From assembly GCA_022508285.1 (NCBI GenBank), contig JAFLVN010000001.1, positions 1 through 64,000 of the forward strand: a stretch of 64,000 bases of DNA, read 5' to 3'. This DNA is from Clostridiales bacterium (GTDB lineage: Bacteria > Bacillota > Clostridia > Christensenellales > Borkfalkiaceae). The notes below the pieces were generated by a model, which saw nothing but the letters and a program-made list of their open reading frames with translations, was not told the origin of the DNA and did not search any database. Made by a program: the position numbers and the translations under genes. Of the stretch, positions 16,521 through 26,257 are shown in pieces (position 1 is the first letter of the stretch; each line of letters starts with the position of its first letter).

Positions 16521-16791
16521 AATTTTACATAAAATTTTCATAAAATTTGTTATTAATTTTCAAAAAGTGAGCTATATAACATTTTAAAATATCTATAAGA
16601 AAATATAATACCTAAAATTTGCACATTTTCGGCTTACGGCTTTATGCGGAAAACTGTCGGAAAATATCAATATCTTGTGCCTTTGGGGAGGCAAAAAACA
16701 CAATTTTTTTGTTCAGGGCTGAAAAAGTTAAAAAAGCGGCTAAAACGCGTAAAAAAAGCTTAAAAATTGGCAAAAAAGTTGCTAAATTTGG
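16521..16791 (+). other. AT-rich gap with one terminator-like hairpin
   Basis: About 270 bp without a supported gene. At 16675-16703 a hairpin pairs TTGTG with CACAA around an inner GCCT/AGGC stem, followed by seven T (16704-16710). A TATAAT at 16604-16609 has no good -35. A small RNA from about 16616 to 16710 is possible but weakly supported. Confidence 0.35.
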
Positions 16792-16820
16792 TTGACTTTG
16801 GGTTTAGGCTATATTATAAT
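16792..16820 (+). promoter_or_regulatory. Promoter of the S10 operon
   Basis: TTGACT, 17 nt, TATAAT, about 230 nt before rpsJ. It is the only strong promoter seen before the S10-spc-alpha genes. Confidence 0.88.
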
Positions 16821-16955
16821 AGTCAAGCGTGTTCGAAAAAGTGCGTATGGGTTGAGGCGCAAAGTTACTGCAAAACCCCCATTTCAAAGCGTTGGGGACA
16901 GATAATTTGCGCTGACAAATGTCCGAACAAGATTCGGGCGACTAACCGTAGCTTT

Positions 16956-16983
16956 GGTGTAAGACACCGTAAGGTGTTTTTTT
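16956..16983 (+). promoter_or_regulatory. S10 leader attenuator with two competing hairpins
   Basis: GGTGT (16956-16960), ACACC (16964-16968) and GGTGT (16973-16977) with a T7 run. ACACC can pair with either GGTGT: with the second it forms a terminator, with the first an anti-terminator. This is a compact switch before rpsJ. Repression by L4 is known in E. coli; the ligand here is unknown. Confidence 0.65.
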
Positions 16984-17059
16984 AACGCCTTAAGCTGCGA
17001 TACACACGGTTAAGTTGACACGTAAGAAAAATTTTCAGTTAGTATAAAAAGGAGCAATT

Positions 17060-17359
17060 ATGGCAGGACAAAAAATCAGAATCAAATTAGCGGCATACGA
17101 CCACGAGCTCGTAGACCTCGCCGCACAGCGCATCGTAGAAACGATGAAGAAGAGCGGCGCTAAAATTTCGGGTCCCGTACCCCTTCCCACCGAGAGGGAG
17201 ATAATCACTATCTTGCGCTCTCCCCACAAGTATAAGGACAGCCGCGAACAGTTCGAGCAGAGAACGTATAAGAGAATTATCGACATCTACACCCCCAACG
17301 CAAAGCTTTTGGACACCGTTCACCTTCCCGCAGGCGTAGATATCAAGATTAAACTCTGA
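17060..17359 (+). CDS. rpsJ: 30S ribosomal protein S10
   Basis: A 99-aa S10, a 30S head protein that doubles as NusE in antitermination. The sequence is complete ([14 protein letters not shown] at the start, AGVDIKIKL at the end). AAGGAG precedes the ATG. First gene of the S10-spc-alpha run, behind the attenuator. Confidence 0.98.
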   Translation: MAGQKIRIKLAAYDHELVDLAAQRIVETMKKSGAKISGPVPLPTEREIITILRSPHKYKDSREQFEQRTYKRIIDIYTPNAKLLDTVHLPAGVDIKIKL

Positions 17360-17388
17360 TCAAACCATATTATTTAAATAGTCAAAAC

Positions 17389-17444
17389 GGATACTCTACG
17401 GGTTGCCGACGACGGAAACGGCGCAACGGCAAAACGCGGTATCC
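17389..17444 (+). promoter_or_regulatory. Hairpin between rpsJ and rplC
   Basis: GGATAC (17389-17394) pairs with GTATCC (17439-17444), and inside GTTGCCG pairs with CGGCGCAAC with a bulge. It ends about 20 nt before the rplC ribosome-binding site. A translational control site or processing site is possible. Confidence 0.45.
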
Positions 17445-17478
17445 TCTGAATAAAAAATAAAACGGAGGAACTTTATCA

Positions 17479-18108
17479 ATGAATAAAGCAATCATCGGCC
17501 GTAAAGCTGGCATGACCCAGATATTTACGGCGGAGGGCAAGGTAATTCCCGTAACCGTCATCGAGGCGGGTCCCTGCCCTGTAGTGCAAGTCAAAACTGT
17601 TGAAAAGGACGGCTATGCCGCTTTGAAGCTCGGTTTTGACGAAGTAAAGGAGAAGGCTCTTTCCAAGCCCGACCTCGGACAGTTCAAAAAGGCGAAGGTC
17701 AAGCCCTGCAAGGTTTTAAAGGAATTCCGCCTCGCTGATTTGTCTTCCTACGAAGTGGGCAAGGAAATCAAGGTTGACGTGTTTGCCGCAGGCGACAAGG
17801 TTGACGTTCACGGCGTAACAAAGGGCCACGGTTACTCGGGCGTCATCAAGAGATGGAATCAGCACCGCTTAAAGGAAACGCACGGCGTAGGCCCCGTACA
17901 CAGAGAGCCCGGTTCCATGGGCGCCAACAGCTCGCCTTCGAGAGTATTCAAGAACAAGCACCTCGCAGGTCAGTACGGTGTGGAAAACGTAACCATACAG
18001 AACCTCGAAATCGTAAGAGTAGACGTCGAGAGAAACTGTCTGCTTATTAAGGGTTCGGTTCCCGGCCCCAACGGTTCGGTCGTTACCATAAACGACACCG
18101 TTAAATAA
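17479..18108 (+). CDS. rplC: 50S ribosomal protein L3
   Basis: A 209-aa L3, an early assembly protein near the peptidyl transferase centre. The signatures [12 protein letters not shown] and [11 protein letters not shown] are present. CGGAGG precedes the ATG; a structured gap separates it from rpsJ. The next gene, rplD, is 14 nt away. Confidence 0.98.
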   Translation: MNKAIIGRKAGMTQIFTAEGKVIPVTVIEAGPCPVVQVKTVEKDGYAALKLGFDEVKEKALSKPDLGQFKKAKVKPCKVLKEFRLADLSSYEVGKEIKVDVFAAGDKVDVHGVTKGHGYSGVIKRWNQHRLKETHGVGPVHREPGSMGANSSPSRVFKNKHLAGQYGVENVTIQNLEIVRVDVERNCLLIKGSVPGPNGSVVTINDTVK

Positions 18109-18122
18109 GGAGGACTTAAGGT

Positions 18123-18749
18123 ATGCCTAATATTAAAGTGTATAAAATGGACGGCACCGAAGCGGGCGAGATGACTCTCTCCGACAAGGTATTCGGTGCA
18201 GAGTATAACGAAGCGCTCATTCACCAGGCGGTAGTTACCCGTCTTGCTAACGAAAGACAGGGCACCAAGTCCACTCTCACCCGCACCGAAGTGCGTGGCG
18301 GCGGCAGAAAGCCTTGGAGACAGAAGGGCACAGGTAACGCCCGTCAGGGTTCCATAAGGGCTCCCCAGTGGATAAAGGGCGGCGTTGTGTTCGCTCCCAA
18401 GAGCCGCGACTTCTCCAAGGATATGAACAAGAAGGCAAAGATTGCCGCACTCGTATCCGCCCTTTCAAAGAAGGTTGCCGACGGCGAACTCGTAGTTGTT
18501 GACAGCTTGCAGGTTAAGGAAGGTAAAACCAAGGAGATGGCTGCGTTCCAGAAGGCGTTGAAGCTTGACAAGACCGCAGTCGTAGTCATGGACAACAACG
18601 ACGAGAAGGTAATTCTCGCCGCAAGAAATCTCGAAAAGCTCTCCACTTTGCCCGTAGCGCAGATATCCACGTACGAAGTGGTTTCCAATGCCAAGGTCGT
18701 TTTAACCAAGGCTGCGGTTGAAAAAATCGAGGAGGTCTACGGAGAATAA
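18123..18749 (+). CDS. rplD: 50S ribosomal protein L4
   Basis: A 208-aa L4, which lines the exit tunnel with an extended loop ([18 protein letters not shown], about residues 60-77). In E. coli L4 represses the S10 operon. The stop overlaps the rplW start by one base, so translation is likely coupled. Confidence 0.98.
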   Translation: MPNIKVYKMDGTEAGEMTLSDKVFGAEYNEALIHQAVVTRLANERQGTKSTLTRTEVRGGGRKPWRQKGTGNARQGSIRAPQWIKGGVVFAPKSRDFSKDMNKKAKIAALVSALSKKVADGELVVVDSLQVKEGKTKEMAAFQKALKLDKTAVVVMDNNDEKVILAARNLEKLSTLPVAQISTYEVVSNAKVVLTKAAVEKIEEVYGE

Positions 18750-19039
18750 TGTTTGCCGAAGATATCATCATAAAGCCCCTCTTAACCGAAAAGGGTTACG
18801 ACGGAATAGCCGACAAAAAGTACACGTTTATCGTAAAGAAGTCGGCAAATAAAAAGCAGATTAAGGCAGCCGTCGAAAAGCTGTTCGAGGTTGACGTAAA
18901 GAGCGTCAACACCGTCAACTGCAAGGGCAAGAAGAAGAGAATGGGAAAATACGAGGGCTACACCCCCGATTACAAGAAGGCTATCGTCCAGCTTGAGGCT
19001 GACTCCAAGGCGATTGAGTTCTTCAATTCGTTATCGTAA
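18749..19039 (+). CDS. rplW: 50S ribosomal protein L23
   Basis: A 96-aa L23, located at the tunnel exit where SRP and trigger factor dock. It begins inside TAATG shared with rplD and has GGAGG upstream within that gene. Conserved start [11 protein letters not shown] and [14 protein letters not shown] loop. Confidence 0.98.
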   Translation: MFAEDIIIKPLLTEKGYDGIADKKYTFIVKKSANKKQIKAAVEKLFEVDVKSVNTVNCKGKKKRMGKYEGYTPDYKKAIVQLEADSKAIEFFNSLS

Positions 19040-19053
19040 GGAGGAGCTGAAAA

Positions 19054-19881
19054 ATGGCAGTAAAAAGGTATAAACCGACTTCTCCCGCACGCCGTTTAAT
19101 GACGGTAAGCGCTTACACCGAAATTACATGCACCAAGCCCGAAAGGAGCTTGCTGCACGACAAGCGTAAGACCGGCGGTAGAAACAATCAGGGTAAAATC
19201 ACCGTACGTCACATCGGCGGCGGCAACAGAATCAAATACAGAATTATAGATTTCAAGCGCAACAAGGACGGCATTCCCGCAACGGTTAAGACCATCGAAT
19301 ACGACCCCAACCGTTCGGCTAACATTGCCCTTCTTGCATACGCAGACGGCGAAAAGAGATATATCCTCGCTCCCGTAGGTCTGAACGTAGGCGACAAGGT
19401 GCTCTCGGGCGCAGGCGCCGACATCAAGTCGGGCAACTGCCTGCCTATCTCGGAAATCCCCGTAGGTACGGTAGTTCACGCAATCGAAATGAAGCCCGGC
19501 AGGGGCGCACAGATTGCACGTGCCGCAGGTATCTCCGCTCAGATCATGGCTAAAGAGGGCGCATATGCGACCATCAAGATGCCCTCGGGCGAAATGAGAC
19601 TTATCCCCGTCAAGTGCAAGGCTACAATCGGTCAGGTCGGCAATCTCGAGCACGAGATTATCCGCATAGGTAAGGCGGGCAAGACCCGTTACCTCGGCAT
19701 CCGTCCCACAGTCCGCGGCTCGGTTATGAACCCTAACGATCACCCTCACGGCGGTGGTGAAGGTAAGAGCCCTGTAGGACACGCTGGTCCTATGACCCCT
19801 TGGGGCAAGCCTGCACTCGGCTACAAGACCAGAAAGAAGAAGAATCCTACTTCCAAGTTTATCTTGAAGAGAATCAATTAA
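19054..19881 (+). CDS. rplB: 50S ribosomal protein L2
   Basis: A 275-aa L2 of the peptidyl transferase region. The C-terminal signature [20 protein letters not shown] contains the conserved histidine. AAGGAGGAG precedes the ATG. Normal length, no anomalies. Confidence 0.98.
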   Translation: MAVKRYKPTSPARRLMTVSAYTEITCTKPERSLLHDKRKTGGRNNQGKITVRHIGGGNRIKYRIIDFKRNKDGIPATVKTIEYDPNRSANIALLAYADGEKRYILAPVGLNVGDKVLSGAGADIKSGNCLPISEIPVGTVVHAIEMKPGRGAQIARAAGISAQIMAKEGAYATIKMPSGEMRLIPVKCKATIGQVGNLEHEIIRIGKAGKTRYLGIRPTVRGSVMNPNDHPHGGGEGKSPVGHAGPMTPWGKPALGYKTRKKKNPTSKFILKRIN

Positions 19882-19894
19882 GGAGGAATAGACA

Positions 19895-20167
19895 ATGTCA
19901 AGAAGCGTTAAAAAAGGACCTTACGCCGAAGCAAGGCTTATGTCAAGGATAGAGGCAATGAACGCTGCCGGCGAGAAGAAGGTCGTTAAAACCTGGTCTC
20001 GTGCGACAACGATATTCCCCCAGATGGTAGGACACACGATTGCCGTTTACGACGGCAGAAAACACGTTCCCGTATACATTACGGAAGATATGGTAGGTTG
20101 CAAGCTCGGCGAGTTCGCACCCACCAGAACGTTCAAGGGACATGCGGCAAAGACCGCCAAGAAGTAA
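19895..20167 (+). CDS. rpsS: 30S ribosomal protein S19
   Basis: A 90-aa S19 of the 30S head, with [16 protein letters not shown] and the [10 protein letters not shown] ending. AAGGAGG precedes the start. 13 nt after rplB. Confidence 0.98.
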   Translation: MSRSVKKGPYAEARLMSRIEAMNAAGEKKVVKTWSRATTIFPQMVGHTIAVYDGRKHVPVYITEDMVGCKLGEFAPTRTFKGHAAKTAKK

Positions 20168-20179
20168 GGAGTTTAAATT

Positions 20180-20569
20180 ATGGCAAGCAATATGAATAAA
20201 AAACAGGAAAGAATTGCCGCCACTAAGGATAAGCGTCCTTACGCAACGGCGAAGTACCTGCGCATATCACCCTATAAGATAAGAACGGTGCTCGCTCTCA
20301 TCAGAGGCAAGTCGGTAGAGGAAGCCGAAGCAATCCTCACCTACTGCACGAAGGGCGGCAGCGAGGAAGTAAAGAAAGTGCTTATGTCGGCTACGGCTAA
20401 CGCCGAGCACAACAACGGCATGGACAGAAGCGACCTTGTGGTAGCCGAAGCGTTTGCAAACGGCGGACCCCACCTCAAGAGAATGCAGCCCGTATCCAAG
20501 GGACGCGGACACGCAATCTTAAAGAGAACGAGCCACGTAACCGTAATACTTGACGCAAAGAAGGTTTAA
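20180..20569 (+). CDS. rplV: 50S ribosomal protein L22
   Basis: A 129-aa L22, a tunnel-wall protein. Conserved core AKYLRISPYKIRTVLALIRG and the C-terminal hairpin GRGHAILKRTSHVTVIL. AAGGAG precedes the ATG. Confidence 0.98.
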   Translation: MASNMNKKQERIAATKDKRPYATAKYLRISPYKIRTVLALIRGKSVEEAEAILTYCTKGGSEEVKKVLMSATANAEHNNGMDRSDLVVAEAFANGGPHLKRMQPVSKGRGHAILKRTSHVTVILDAKKV

Positions 20570-20580
20570 GGAGAAGAAAT

Positions 20581-21252
20581 ATGGGACAAAAAGTTAATCC
20601 TCACGGTTTGAGAGTCGGCATAATTTCCGCATGGGACACCCAGTGGTACGCAGACAAGAAGACGTTCCCCGCTCACCTCAAAGAGGACAGCGAAATCCGC
20701 ACCTTCTTGAAGAAAAAGTACTATGAAGCGGCTATAAGCAAAATCACCATAGTCCGTGCAGCAAACAAGATAGAAGTGGGCATCTACACCGGTCGCCCCG
20801 GCGTTTTAATCGGCAAGGCGGGCTCGGAGATAGAAGTAATTAAAAAAGATCTTGCAAAGCTCACCAAGGGCAAGATAATAATTATCAACGTAAGAAAGAT
20901 TGAAAAAATCGATCAGGACGCACAGCTCGTTGCCGAGGCGGTTGCCGCTCAGCTCGAGAAGCGTGTATCCTACAGAAGAGCCGTAAAGCAGCAGATTGCA
21001 AAGGTTGCAAAGACGGGAGTTAAGGGCGTCAAGATTACCGTAGGCGGCAGACTTGACGGCAGAGAAATCGCAGGCAGCGAAAGCTACCACGAGGGCTCCA
21101 TTCCCCTTCAGACCATCCGTGCGGACATCGATTACGGCTTTGCTGAAGCGCACACCACCTTCGGTGTACTCGGCATCAAGTGCTGGATATACAAGGGTGA
21201 AGTGCTCGACAAGGCAAAGAAACTTATAATTTCCGAGGGAGGCGAAGAGTAA
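20581..21252 (+). CDS. rpsC: 30S ribosomal protein S3
   Basis: A 223-aa S3 with the mRNA-entry KH domain ([18 protein letters not shown], about residues 80-97) and the C-terminal domain. AAGGAG precedes the start; rplP starts 2 nt after the stop. Confidence 0.98.
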   Translation: MGQKVNPHGLRVGIISAWDTQWYADKKTFPAHLKEDSEIRTFLKKKYYEAAISKITIVRAANKIEVGIYTGRPGVLIGKAGSEIEVIKKDLAKLTKGKIIIINVRKIEKIDQDAQLVAEAVAAQLEKRVSYRRAVKQQIAKVAKTGVKGVKITVGGRLDGREIAGSESYHEGSIPLQTIRADIDYGFAEAHTTFGVLGIKCWIYKGEVLDKAKKLIISEGGEE

Positions 21253-21253
21253 A

Positions 21254-21691
21254 ATGTTAATCCCCAAGAGAGTTAAAAGAAGAAAGCAGCACCGTGGCAA
21301 GCTGCACGGTTCTGCTCAGAAGGGCAATACGATTGCCTACGGACAGTACGGCTTGGTTGCCGAGGAATGCGGCTGGATTAAGTCGAACCAGATAGAGGCT
21401 GCCCGTATCGCTATGACGAGATTCATCAAGCGTGGCGGCAAGGTGTGGATAGACATATTCCCCCACAAGCCCATAACCCGTCACCCCGCCGAAGCCCGTA
21501 TGGGTTCAGGTAAAGGCTCGGTAGAGTACTGGGTGGCAACGGTTAAGCCCGGCAGAGTAATGTTCGAAATGGCGGGCGTTCCCGAGGACATTGCAAGGGA
21601 AGCTATGAGGCTTGCGAGCCACAAGCTGCCCGTTAAGTGCAAGTTCGTCGTAAAAGAAGTTGTAGAAGGCGGTGAAGCAAATGAAGGTTAA
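21254..21691 (+). CDS. rplP: 50S ribosomal protein L16
   Basis: A 145-aa L16, which contacts tRNA in the large subunit. Start [16 protein letters not shown] and core [14 protein letters not shown] are conserved. Its last 11 bases overlap rpmC. Confidence 0.98.
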   Translation: MLIPKRVKRRKQHRGKLHGSAQKGNTIAYGQYGLVAEECGWIKSNQIEAARIAMTRFIKRGGKVWIDIFPHKPITRHPAEARMGSGKGSVEYWVATVKPGRVMFEMAGVPEDIAREAMRLASHKLPVKCKFVVKEVVEGGEANEG

Positions 21692-21875
21692 GGAAATAGT
21701 CAATTTAACCGACGAGGAACTGAACAAAAAGCTTCAGGAACTCAAAACCGAACTCTTTAATCTGCGCTTCCGCCATGCGAGCGGACAGCTCGAAAATCCC
21801 ATGTCGATAAACCTCGTTAAAAAGGATATCGCAAGGGTGAACACGGTAATCCGCGCAAGGCAGTTAAAGGCGTAA
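21681..21875 (+). CDS. rpmC: 50S ribosomal protein L29
   Basis: A 64-aa L29 at the tunnel exit. The ATG at 21681 is chosen over one nine bases upstream because it has AGGCGGTGA at good spacing and gives the standard MKVKEI start. Overlap with rplP suggests coupled translation. Confidence 0.96.
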   Translation: MKVKEIVNLTDEELNKKLQELKTELFNLRFRHASGQLENPMSINLVKKDIARVNTVIRARQLKA

Positions 21876-21887
21876 AAGGAGCAGGAA

Positions 21888-22148
21888 ATGGAAGAAAGGA
21901 CAACTTTAAGAAAGGAAAGAGTGGGCATAGTCGTATCCGACAAGATGGATAAAACGGTAGTCGTTGCAGTTACCGAAAAGTCCAAGCATCCCCTCTATAA
22001 AAAGACGATAACCAAGACCACCCGCTTCAAGGCGCACGACGAAAAGAACGAGTGCGGCGAGGGCGACACGGTGAGAATTGTCGAAACACGCAAGCTTTCC
22101 AAGGATAAGAATTGGAGAGTAGCGGAAATCATCGAAAAGGCAAAGTAA
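21888..22148 (+). CDS. rpsQ: 30S ribosomal protein S17
   Basis: An 86-aa S17, an early 16S rRNA binder. Core [18 protein letters not shown] and [19 protein letters not shown] are present. AAGGAG precedes the ATG. Family A copy 4 begins 2 nt after the stop. Confidence 0.98.
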   Translation: MEERTTLRKERVGIVVSDKMDKTVVVAVTEKSKHPLYKKTITKTTRFKAHDEKNECGEGDTVRIVETRKLSKDKNWRVAEIIEKAK

Positions 22149-22150
22149 TA

Positions 22151-22273
22151 AAAAACACATATATGCGTCGCAATACTTTGTTGCCTTTACGTTTTGCTTG
22201 GGTCATTTACGGTCAGTAAACTCCCCGTCGCAAAGCCGCAGGCGCCTTGTCTTGCTCGCATCTCTGCGTTTTT
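22151..22273 (+). repeat. Family A element, copy 4
   Basis: Between rpsQ and rplN. End stem AAAAACACA/TGCGTTTTT with one mismatch; middle stem TTTTGC/GCAAA; apical stem TTTAC/GTAAA with a 5-nt loop. The following 22274-22412 has GC-rich inverted segments but no feature I can name. Confidence 0.9.
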
Positions 22274-22412
22274 AGGTAGTTTTATTAACAGTAATTCAAT
22301 GCAAGATTGACGCTCGCGCGTAAAGGAGAGCGGGATAACTCACCTCGCTTATGTGCGCACAGCGCAATCCGCTGCAAGTTGTAAGTTTCAAATCAAATAA
22401 GGAGTAAGATTT

Positions 22413-22781
22413 ATGATACAACCTCAAACAAGGCTCAAGGCTGCCGACAACAGCGGCGCAAAAGAGCTGTTTTGCATAAAGGTGCTCGGCGGCTCGGGGC
22501 GTAAATACGCCAACATAGGCGACGTAATCGTATGCTCCGTCAAGACTGCCGCTCCCGGCGGCGCCGTAAAGAAGGGCGAAGTAGTCAAGGCGGTTATCGT
22601 TCGCAGCCACAAGGGCATCAGGCGTGACGACGGAACGTATATCACGTTCGACGACAACGCCGCAGTAATAATCAACAACAATAAGGAACCTCGCGGCACA
22701 CGTATCTTCGGACCGATAGCAAGAGAGCTTCGTGAAAAGAACTATATGAAGATAATTTCGCTTGCCCCCGAAGTGCTGTAA
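22413..22781 (+). CDS. rplN: 50S ribosomal protein L14
   Basis: A 122-aa L14 at the subunit interface. Complete, from [18 protein letters not shown] to the [15 protein letters not shown] ending. TAAGGAG precedes the ATG. Confidence 0.98.
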   Translation: MIQPQTRLKAADNSGAKELFCIKVLGGSGRKYANIGDVIVCSVKTAAPGGAVKKGEVVKAVIVRSHKGIRRDDGTYITFDDNAAVIINNNKEPRGTRIFGPIARELREKNYMKIISLAPEVL

Positions 22782-22797
22782 TTAAAGGAGAAAGGCT

Positions 22798-23217
22798 ATG
22801 AACGTAAAATTGAATGATAATGTAGTTGTTATCACCGGTAAGTATGCGGGCAAGCAGGGCAAAGTAATTGCCACTTCTCCCAAGAACGGCACGGTTGTGG
22901 TTGAGGGCGTAAACCTTCACAAAAAGGCTAAAAAGGCGAGAAAGGCAAACGAGGTTTCCCAGATAGTGGAAATCCCCGCACCCATCGACGCAAGCAACGT
23001 TATGGTTGTCTGCGACGGATGCGCTAAGGGCGTAAGGGTTAAGCACTCCGTTGTAGACGGCAAAAAAGTGCGTGTATGCCCCAAGTGCGGAGCAGTGCTC
23101 GACAAGGCATATTCCAAGGGCGGCAAGGCTGCAGCCAAGAAGGAAGAACCCAAGAAGCGTGTAAGAAAGCGCGCTAAGAAAGAAGAAACCGCCGAAAGCG
23201 GTGAAACCGAAGAATAA
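22798..23217 (+). CDS. rplX: 50S ribosomal protein L24 with zinc-ribbon and charged tail
   Basis: A 139-aa L24, longer than the roughly 100-aa norm. KOW-type core at 5-35 ([17 protein letters not shown]). C72, C75, C94 and C97 form a zinc-ribbon-like pair of CxxC motifs. A Lys/Arg/Glu-rich tail covers about 105-139. AAGGAG precedes the start. Confidence 0.95.
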   Translation: MNVKLNDNVVVITGKYAGKQGKVIATSPKNGTVVVEGVNLHKKAKKARKANEVSQIVEIPAPIDASNVMVVCDGCAKGVRVKHSVVDGKKVRVCPKCGAVLDKAYSKGGKAAAKKEEPKKRVRKRAKKEETAESGETEE

Positions 23218-23228
23218 GGAGGTGCGCA

Positions 23229-23831
23229 ATGGCTACTACAAAAAAGACTGCGGCAAAGCCTGAAAAGGCAACACCCGCCGAAAAAGTTTACAAGTCGAGA
23301 GTGCAGGAGCAATACGACAAAGAAGTTGTGCCCTACCTTGAGAGCAAGTTCGGTTACAAAAATCCCATGCAGATACCCAAGCTCGTTAAAATCGTTATCA
23401 GCTCGGGTCTCGGCGATATAAAGGATAATGCGAAGTCCATTCAGATTGCGCAGAACGAAATGAAGCAGATAACCGGTCAGCAGCCCGTTTTAACCAAGGC
23501 TAAAAAGTCGGTTGCAAACTTCAAGGTTCGTGAGGGCATGACAATCGGTTTGAAGGTCACCCTCCGCGGCAAGATGATGTACGACTTCTATGATAAATTC
23601 GTTTCAATCGCTCTTCCCAGAGTGCGCGACTTCAGAGGCGTGCCCACGGAGAGCTTTGACGGAAAAGGCAACTATTGCATGGGCGTAAAGGAACAGCTCA
23701 TCTTCCCCGAAATTCAGTACGACCAGGTCGAAAAGATAAGGGGTATGGATATCTGCTTTGTAACGACCGCCCAGAGCGACGAGGAAGCGAGAGAACTCTT
23801 GAGGGCTATGGGAATGCCCTTCAAGAAGTAA
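23229..23831 (+). CDS. rplE: 50S ribosomal protein L5
   Basis: A 200-aa L5, which binds 5S rRNA. A short Ala/Lys-rich N-terminal extension (about 20 residues) precedes the usual start. The core [16 protein letters not shown] and the [16 protein letters not shown] loop are intact. AAGGAGG precedes the ATG. Confidence 0.97.
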   Translation: MATTKKTAAKPEKATPAEKVYKSRVQEQYDKEVVPYLESKFGYKNPMQIPKLVKIVISSGLGDIKDNAKSIQIAQNEMKQITGQQPVLTKAKKSVANFKVREGMTIGLKVTLRGKMMYDFYDKFVSIALPRVRDFRGVPTESFDGKGNYCMGVKEQLIFPEIQYDQVEKIRGMDICFVTTAQSDEEARELLRAMGMPFKK

Positions 23832-23841
23832 GGAGGAATAT

Positions 23842-24027
23842 ATGGCTAAGAAATCAATGATAAACAAACAGCAGAAGCCTCAGAAGTATTCCACAAGGGA
23901 ATACACCCGCTGCTCCATCTGCGGCAGACCCCATGCGGTTCTGCGCAAGTACGGAGTATGCCGTATATGCTTCAGAAACCTCGCTTACAAGGGACAGATT
24001 CCCGGCGTTAAAAAATCAAGTTGGTAA
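23842..24027 (+). CDS. rpsZ: 30S ribosomal protein S14, zinc type
   Basis: A 61-aa short S14 with the zinc knuckle C24, C27, C40 and C43. AAGGAGG precedes the ATG. With the zinc forms of L31, L33 and L36, the visible ribosome set is the zinc-replete one. Confidence 0.97.
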   Translation: MAKKSMINKQQKPQKYSTREYTRCSICGRPHAVLRKYGVCRICFRNLAYKGQIPGVKKSSW

Positions 24028-24041
24028 GGAGGAGAATTAAG

Positions 24042-24434
24042 ATGACAGATCCCATTGCAGATATGCTCACCCGCGTAAGAAACGCAATAAGAGCCAATAA
24101 GGAAACGGTTGAGATTCCCTCATCCAATATGAAAAAGGCTATTGCCGACATAATGCTCTCCGAGGGCTACGTTAACGACGTAAAGCTCGTTGAGGACGGC
24201 TACAACGGCAAAATACTTATAACCCTTAAATATATAGGCAAAAAGCACAACGTTATAAACGGCTTAAAGAGAGTATCCAAGCCCGGTCTTCGTACCTATG
24301 CCGGCGTAGAGAATATGCCCAAGGTTATGGACGGCTTAGGCGTTGCCGTGCTTTCCACCAACAAGGGTATAATGACAGATAAGCAGGCAAAGGCCGCAAA
24401 CGTAGGCGGCGAAGTGCTCTGCTACATCTGGTAA
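24042..24434 (+). CDS. rpsH: 30S ribosomal protein S8
   Basis: A 130-aa S8, a 16S rRNA binder that can repress spc-operon translation. The ATG at 24042 follows AAGGAGGAG and gives the conserved [11 protein letters not shown] start; an upstream in-frame start overlapping rpsZ is rejected. Confidence 0.98.
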   Translation: MTDPIADMLTRVRNAIRANKETVEIPSSNMKKAIADIMLSEGYVNDVKLVEDGYNGKILITLKYIGKKHNVINGLKRVSKPGLRTYAGVENMPKVMDGLGVAVLSTNKGIMTDKQAKAANVGGEVLCYIW

Positions 24435-24448
24435 GGAGGTAATTTAGT

Positions 24449-24997
24449 ATGTCAAGAATAGGTAAATTACCTGTAACTCTGCCCGCAGGAGTTACCGTTA
24501 CGTTCGAAAACGGACTCTTAACGGTAAAGGGAAGCAAGGGCACGCTCACCCAAAAGGTTGTGGGCGATATCGATATCAAGGTTGAGGGCGCAGAGGCTCA
24601 CGTAGTAACCACTTCCGAAGCCGAAGGCACCAACGCAAAGCACGGACTGTACCGTGCGCTCCTTCAGAACATGGTCGTAGGCGTTAACGAGGGCTATACA
24701 ATCGCACTCACCGTCAACGGCGTAGGTTGGAAGGTTGCAAAGCAGGGCAACAAGCTCGTTATGCACGTGGGATTCTCCCACCCCGTAGAGTTCGTTGAAC
24801 CCGAGGGCATTAAATTTGCCTGCCCCACAGATAAGGAAATCACCGTCAGTGGTATTGATAAGGTCGTCGTAGGACAGACTGCCGCAAACATCCGCAAAGT
24901 AAGAATCCCCGAACCCTACCACGGTTACGGCATAGCCTACAAGGGCGAAGTAATCGAGCGTAAGGAAGGTAAGACGGGAGGCAAGGGCAAGAAGTAA
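24449..24997 (+). CDS. rplF: 50S ribosomal protein L6
   Basis: A 182-aa L6 with two related domains; the signature [17 protein letters not shown] lies near residue 155. AAGGAGG precedes the start. Family A copy 5 begins within 2 nt of the stop. Confidence 0.98.
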   Translation: MSRIGKLPVTLPAGVTVTFENGLLTVKGSKGTLTQKVVGDIDIKVEGAEAHVVTTSEAEGTNAKHGLYRALLQNMVVGVNEGYTIALTVNGVGWKVAKQGNKLVMHVGFSHPVEFVEPEGIKFACPTDKEITVSGIDKVVVGQTAANIRKVRIPEPYHGYGIAYKGEVIERKEGKTGGKGKK

Positions 24998-24998
24998 T

Positions 24999-25124
24999 TT
25001 CGTTTTATTATTCATCTCGCAATACTTCGTTGTGCTTACGTTTTGTTTTCGGTCACGTACTTCTTGTACGCTCCCTCAACAAAGCCGCACACGCCTTGTC
25101 TTGCGAGCGACTAATAATCCGAAG
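24999..25124 (+). repeat. Family A element, copy 5
   Basis: Between rplF and rplR. End stem is interrupted: TTCG and TTATTA pair with TAATAA and CGAA. Middle stem TTTTGTT/AACAAA; apical stem CGTAC/GTACG with loop TTCTT. Confidence 0.88.
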
Positions 25125-25145
25125 GGTTGTCCTAAAGGAGAAATT

Positions 25146-25514
25146 ATGATTAAGAAAACAGATAAAAACAAGGAAAGGCTGAGAAGACACACCCGTGTCC
25201 GCAAAAAGATAAGCGGCACGTCGGAAGCTCCCAGAATGAGCGTTTTTAGAAGCCTCAATCATATCTACGTTCAGGTAATCGACGACACGAAGGGCGTAAC
25301 GCTCTGCTCGGCTTCGACTATGGAAAAGGATATAAAGGCTAAGATAGAAGGTTTGTCCAAGACCGACGCCGCAAAGGTTGTCGGCAAGGTTGCAGGCGAA
25401 AAGGCTGTCGCTCTCAAAATCGAGACGGTTGTCTTTGACAGGGGCGGCTACCTCTACACAGGACGTGTACAGGCAGTTGCAGACGGCGCAAGGGAAGCCG
25501 GACTCAAATTCTAA
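25146..25514 (+). CDS. rplR: 50S ribosomal protein L18
   Basis: A 122-aa L18, a 5S rRNA protein. The ATG at 25146 follows AAAGGAG; an earlier in-frame start lies inside the family A copy and is rejected. Core [18 protein letters not shown] and the [12 protein letters not shown] segment are intact. Confidence 0.97.
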   Translation: MIKKTDKNKERLRRHTRVRKKISGTSEAPRMSVFRSLNHIYVQVIDDTKGVTLCSASTMEKDIKAKIEGLSKTDAAKVVGKVAGEKAVALKIETVVFDRGGYLYTGRVQAVADGAREAGLKF

Positions 25515-25525
25515 AGGAGCTTATT

Positions 25526-26062
25526 ATGGAAGAAAGAAAAGAAAGACCTGCAAGAAGAGATAACAGAAGAAGACAGCAGGAAGACGACGGTCTCATCAAA
25601 AAGCTCATTCAGGTAAACCGTGTCACCAAAACCGTTAAAGGCGGCAGAAACATGCGCTTTGCAGCGCTCGTTGTTGTCGGCGACGGCAAGGGTTCGATAG
25701 GCTACGGCATGGGCAAGAGCAAGGAAGTTCCCGAAGCAATCGAAAAGGCAAACGCTCAGGCTAAAAAGAACATGAAAAAGGTCAGCCTTCAGGGCACGTC
25801 TATTCCCCACACCGTACTCGGCGTATTCGGCAGAGGTTCCGTACTTATGATGCCTGCCGCCGAAGGTACCGGCGTTATTGCGGGCGGCCCCGTTCGTGCC
25901 GTTATGGAAGCTGCGGGCGTTAAAGACGTAAGAACCAAGTCGCACGGCACTTCCAACCCCATCAACTGCGTAAAGGCAGCAATTCAGGGACTTATCGATT
26001 TGAAGTCGCCCGAAGAAATTGCAGCCGCACGCGGCAAGACCGTGGAAGAGGTCAAGGCATAA
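25526..26062 (+). CDS. rpsE: 30S ribosomal protein S5
   Basis: A 178-aa S5, which supports decoding accuracy and mRNA unwinding. Core [20 protein letters not shown] and the [18 protein letters not shown] loop are present. AAAGGAG precedes the ATG. Confidence 0.98.
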   Translation: MEERKERPARRDNRRRQQEDDGLIKKLIQVNRVTKTVKGGRNMRFAALVVVGDGKGSIGYGMGKSKEVPEAIEKANAQAKKNMKKVSLQGTSIPHTVLGVFGRGSVLMMPAAEGTGVIAGGPVRAVMEAAGVKDVRTKSHGTSNPINCVKAAIQGLIDLKSPEEIAAARGKTVEEVKA

Positions 26063-26074
26063 GGGAGGAGTAAA

Positions 26075-26254
26075 ATGATAAAAGTAACGCTTGTTAAGAG
26101 TCCCTCCAACGAGGTTAAGTCGGTTAAGGCTACCGTTGAAGCTCTCGGACTCAAAAAAATAAGACAGTATAAAATCCTTGAAGAAACTCCCGCAAACCTC
26201 GGGCAGGTAAACAAAATTTCCTACCTTGTTAAAGTTGAAAAGGTGGAGGAGTAA
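26075..26254 (+). CDS. rpmD: 50S ribosomal protein L30
   Basis: A 59-aa L30, a small large-subunit protein. It runs from MIKVTLVKSPSN to VEKVEE and keeps the KATVEALGLKKI core. GGGAGGAG precedes the start. It lies 12 nt after rpsE and 3 nt before rplO. Confidence 0.96.
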   Translation: MIKVTLVKSPSNEVKSVKATVEALGLKKIRQYKILEETPANLGQVNKISYLVKVEKVEE

Positions 26255-26257
26255 GTT

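Noticed and set aside
16767-16985. 72-codon open frame in the S10 leader
   Set aside because: It spans the promoter and the attenuator, has no Shine-Dalgarno and resembles no protein; the RNA structure explains the region better.
19096-19782. 228-codon open frame antisense to rplB
   Set aside because: It is a shadow of rplB, with no ribosome-binding site or promoter, and its composition follows the codon pattern of the sense gene.
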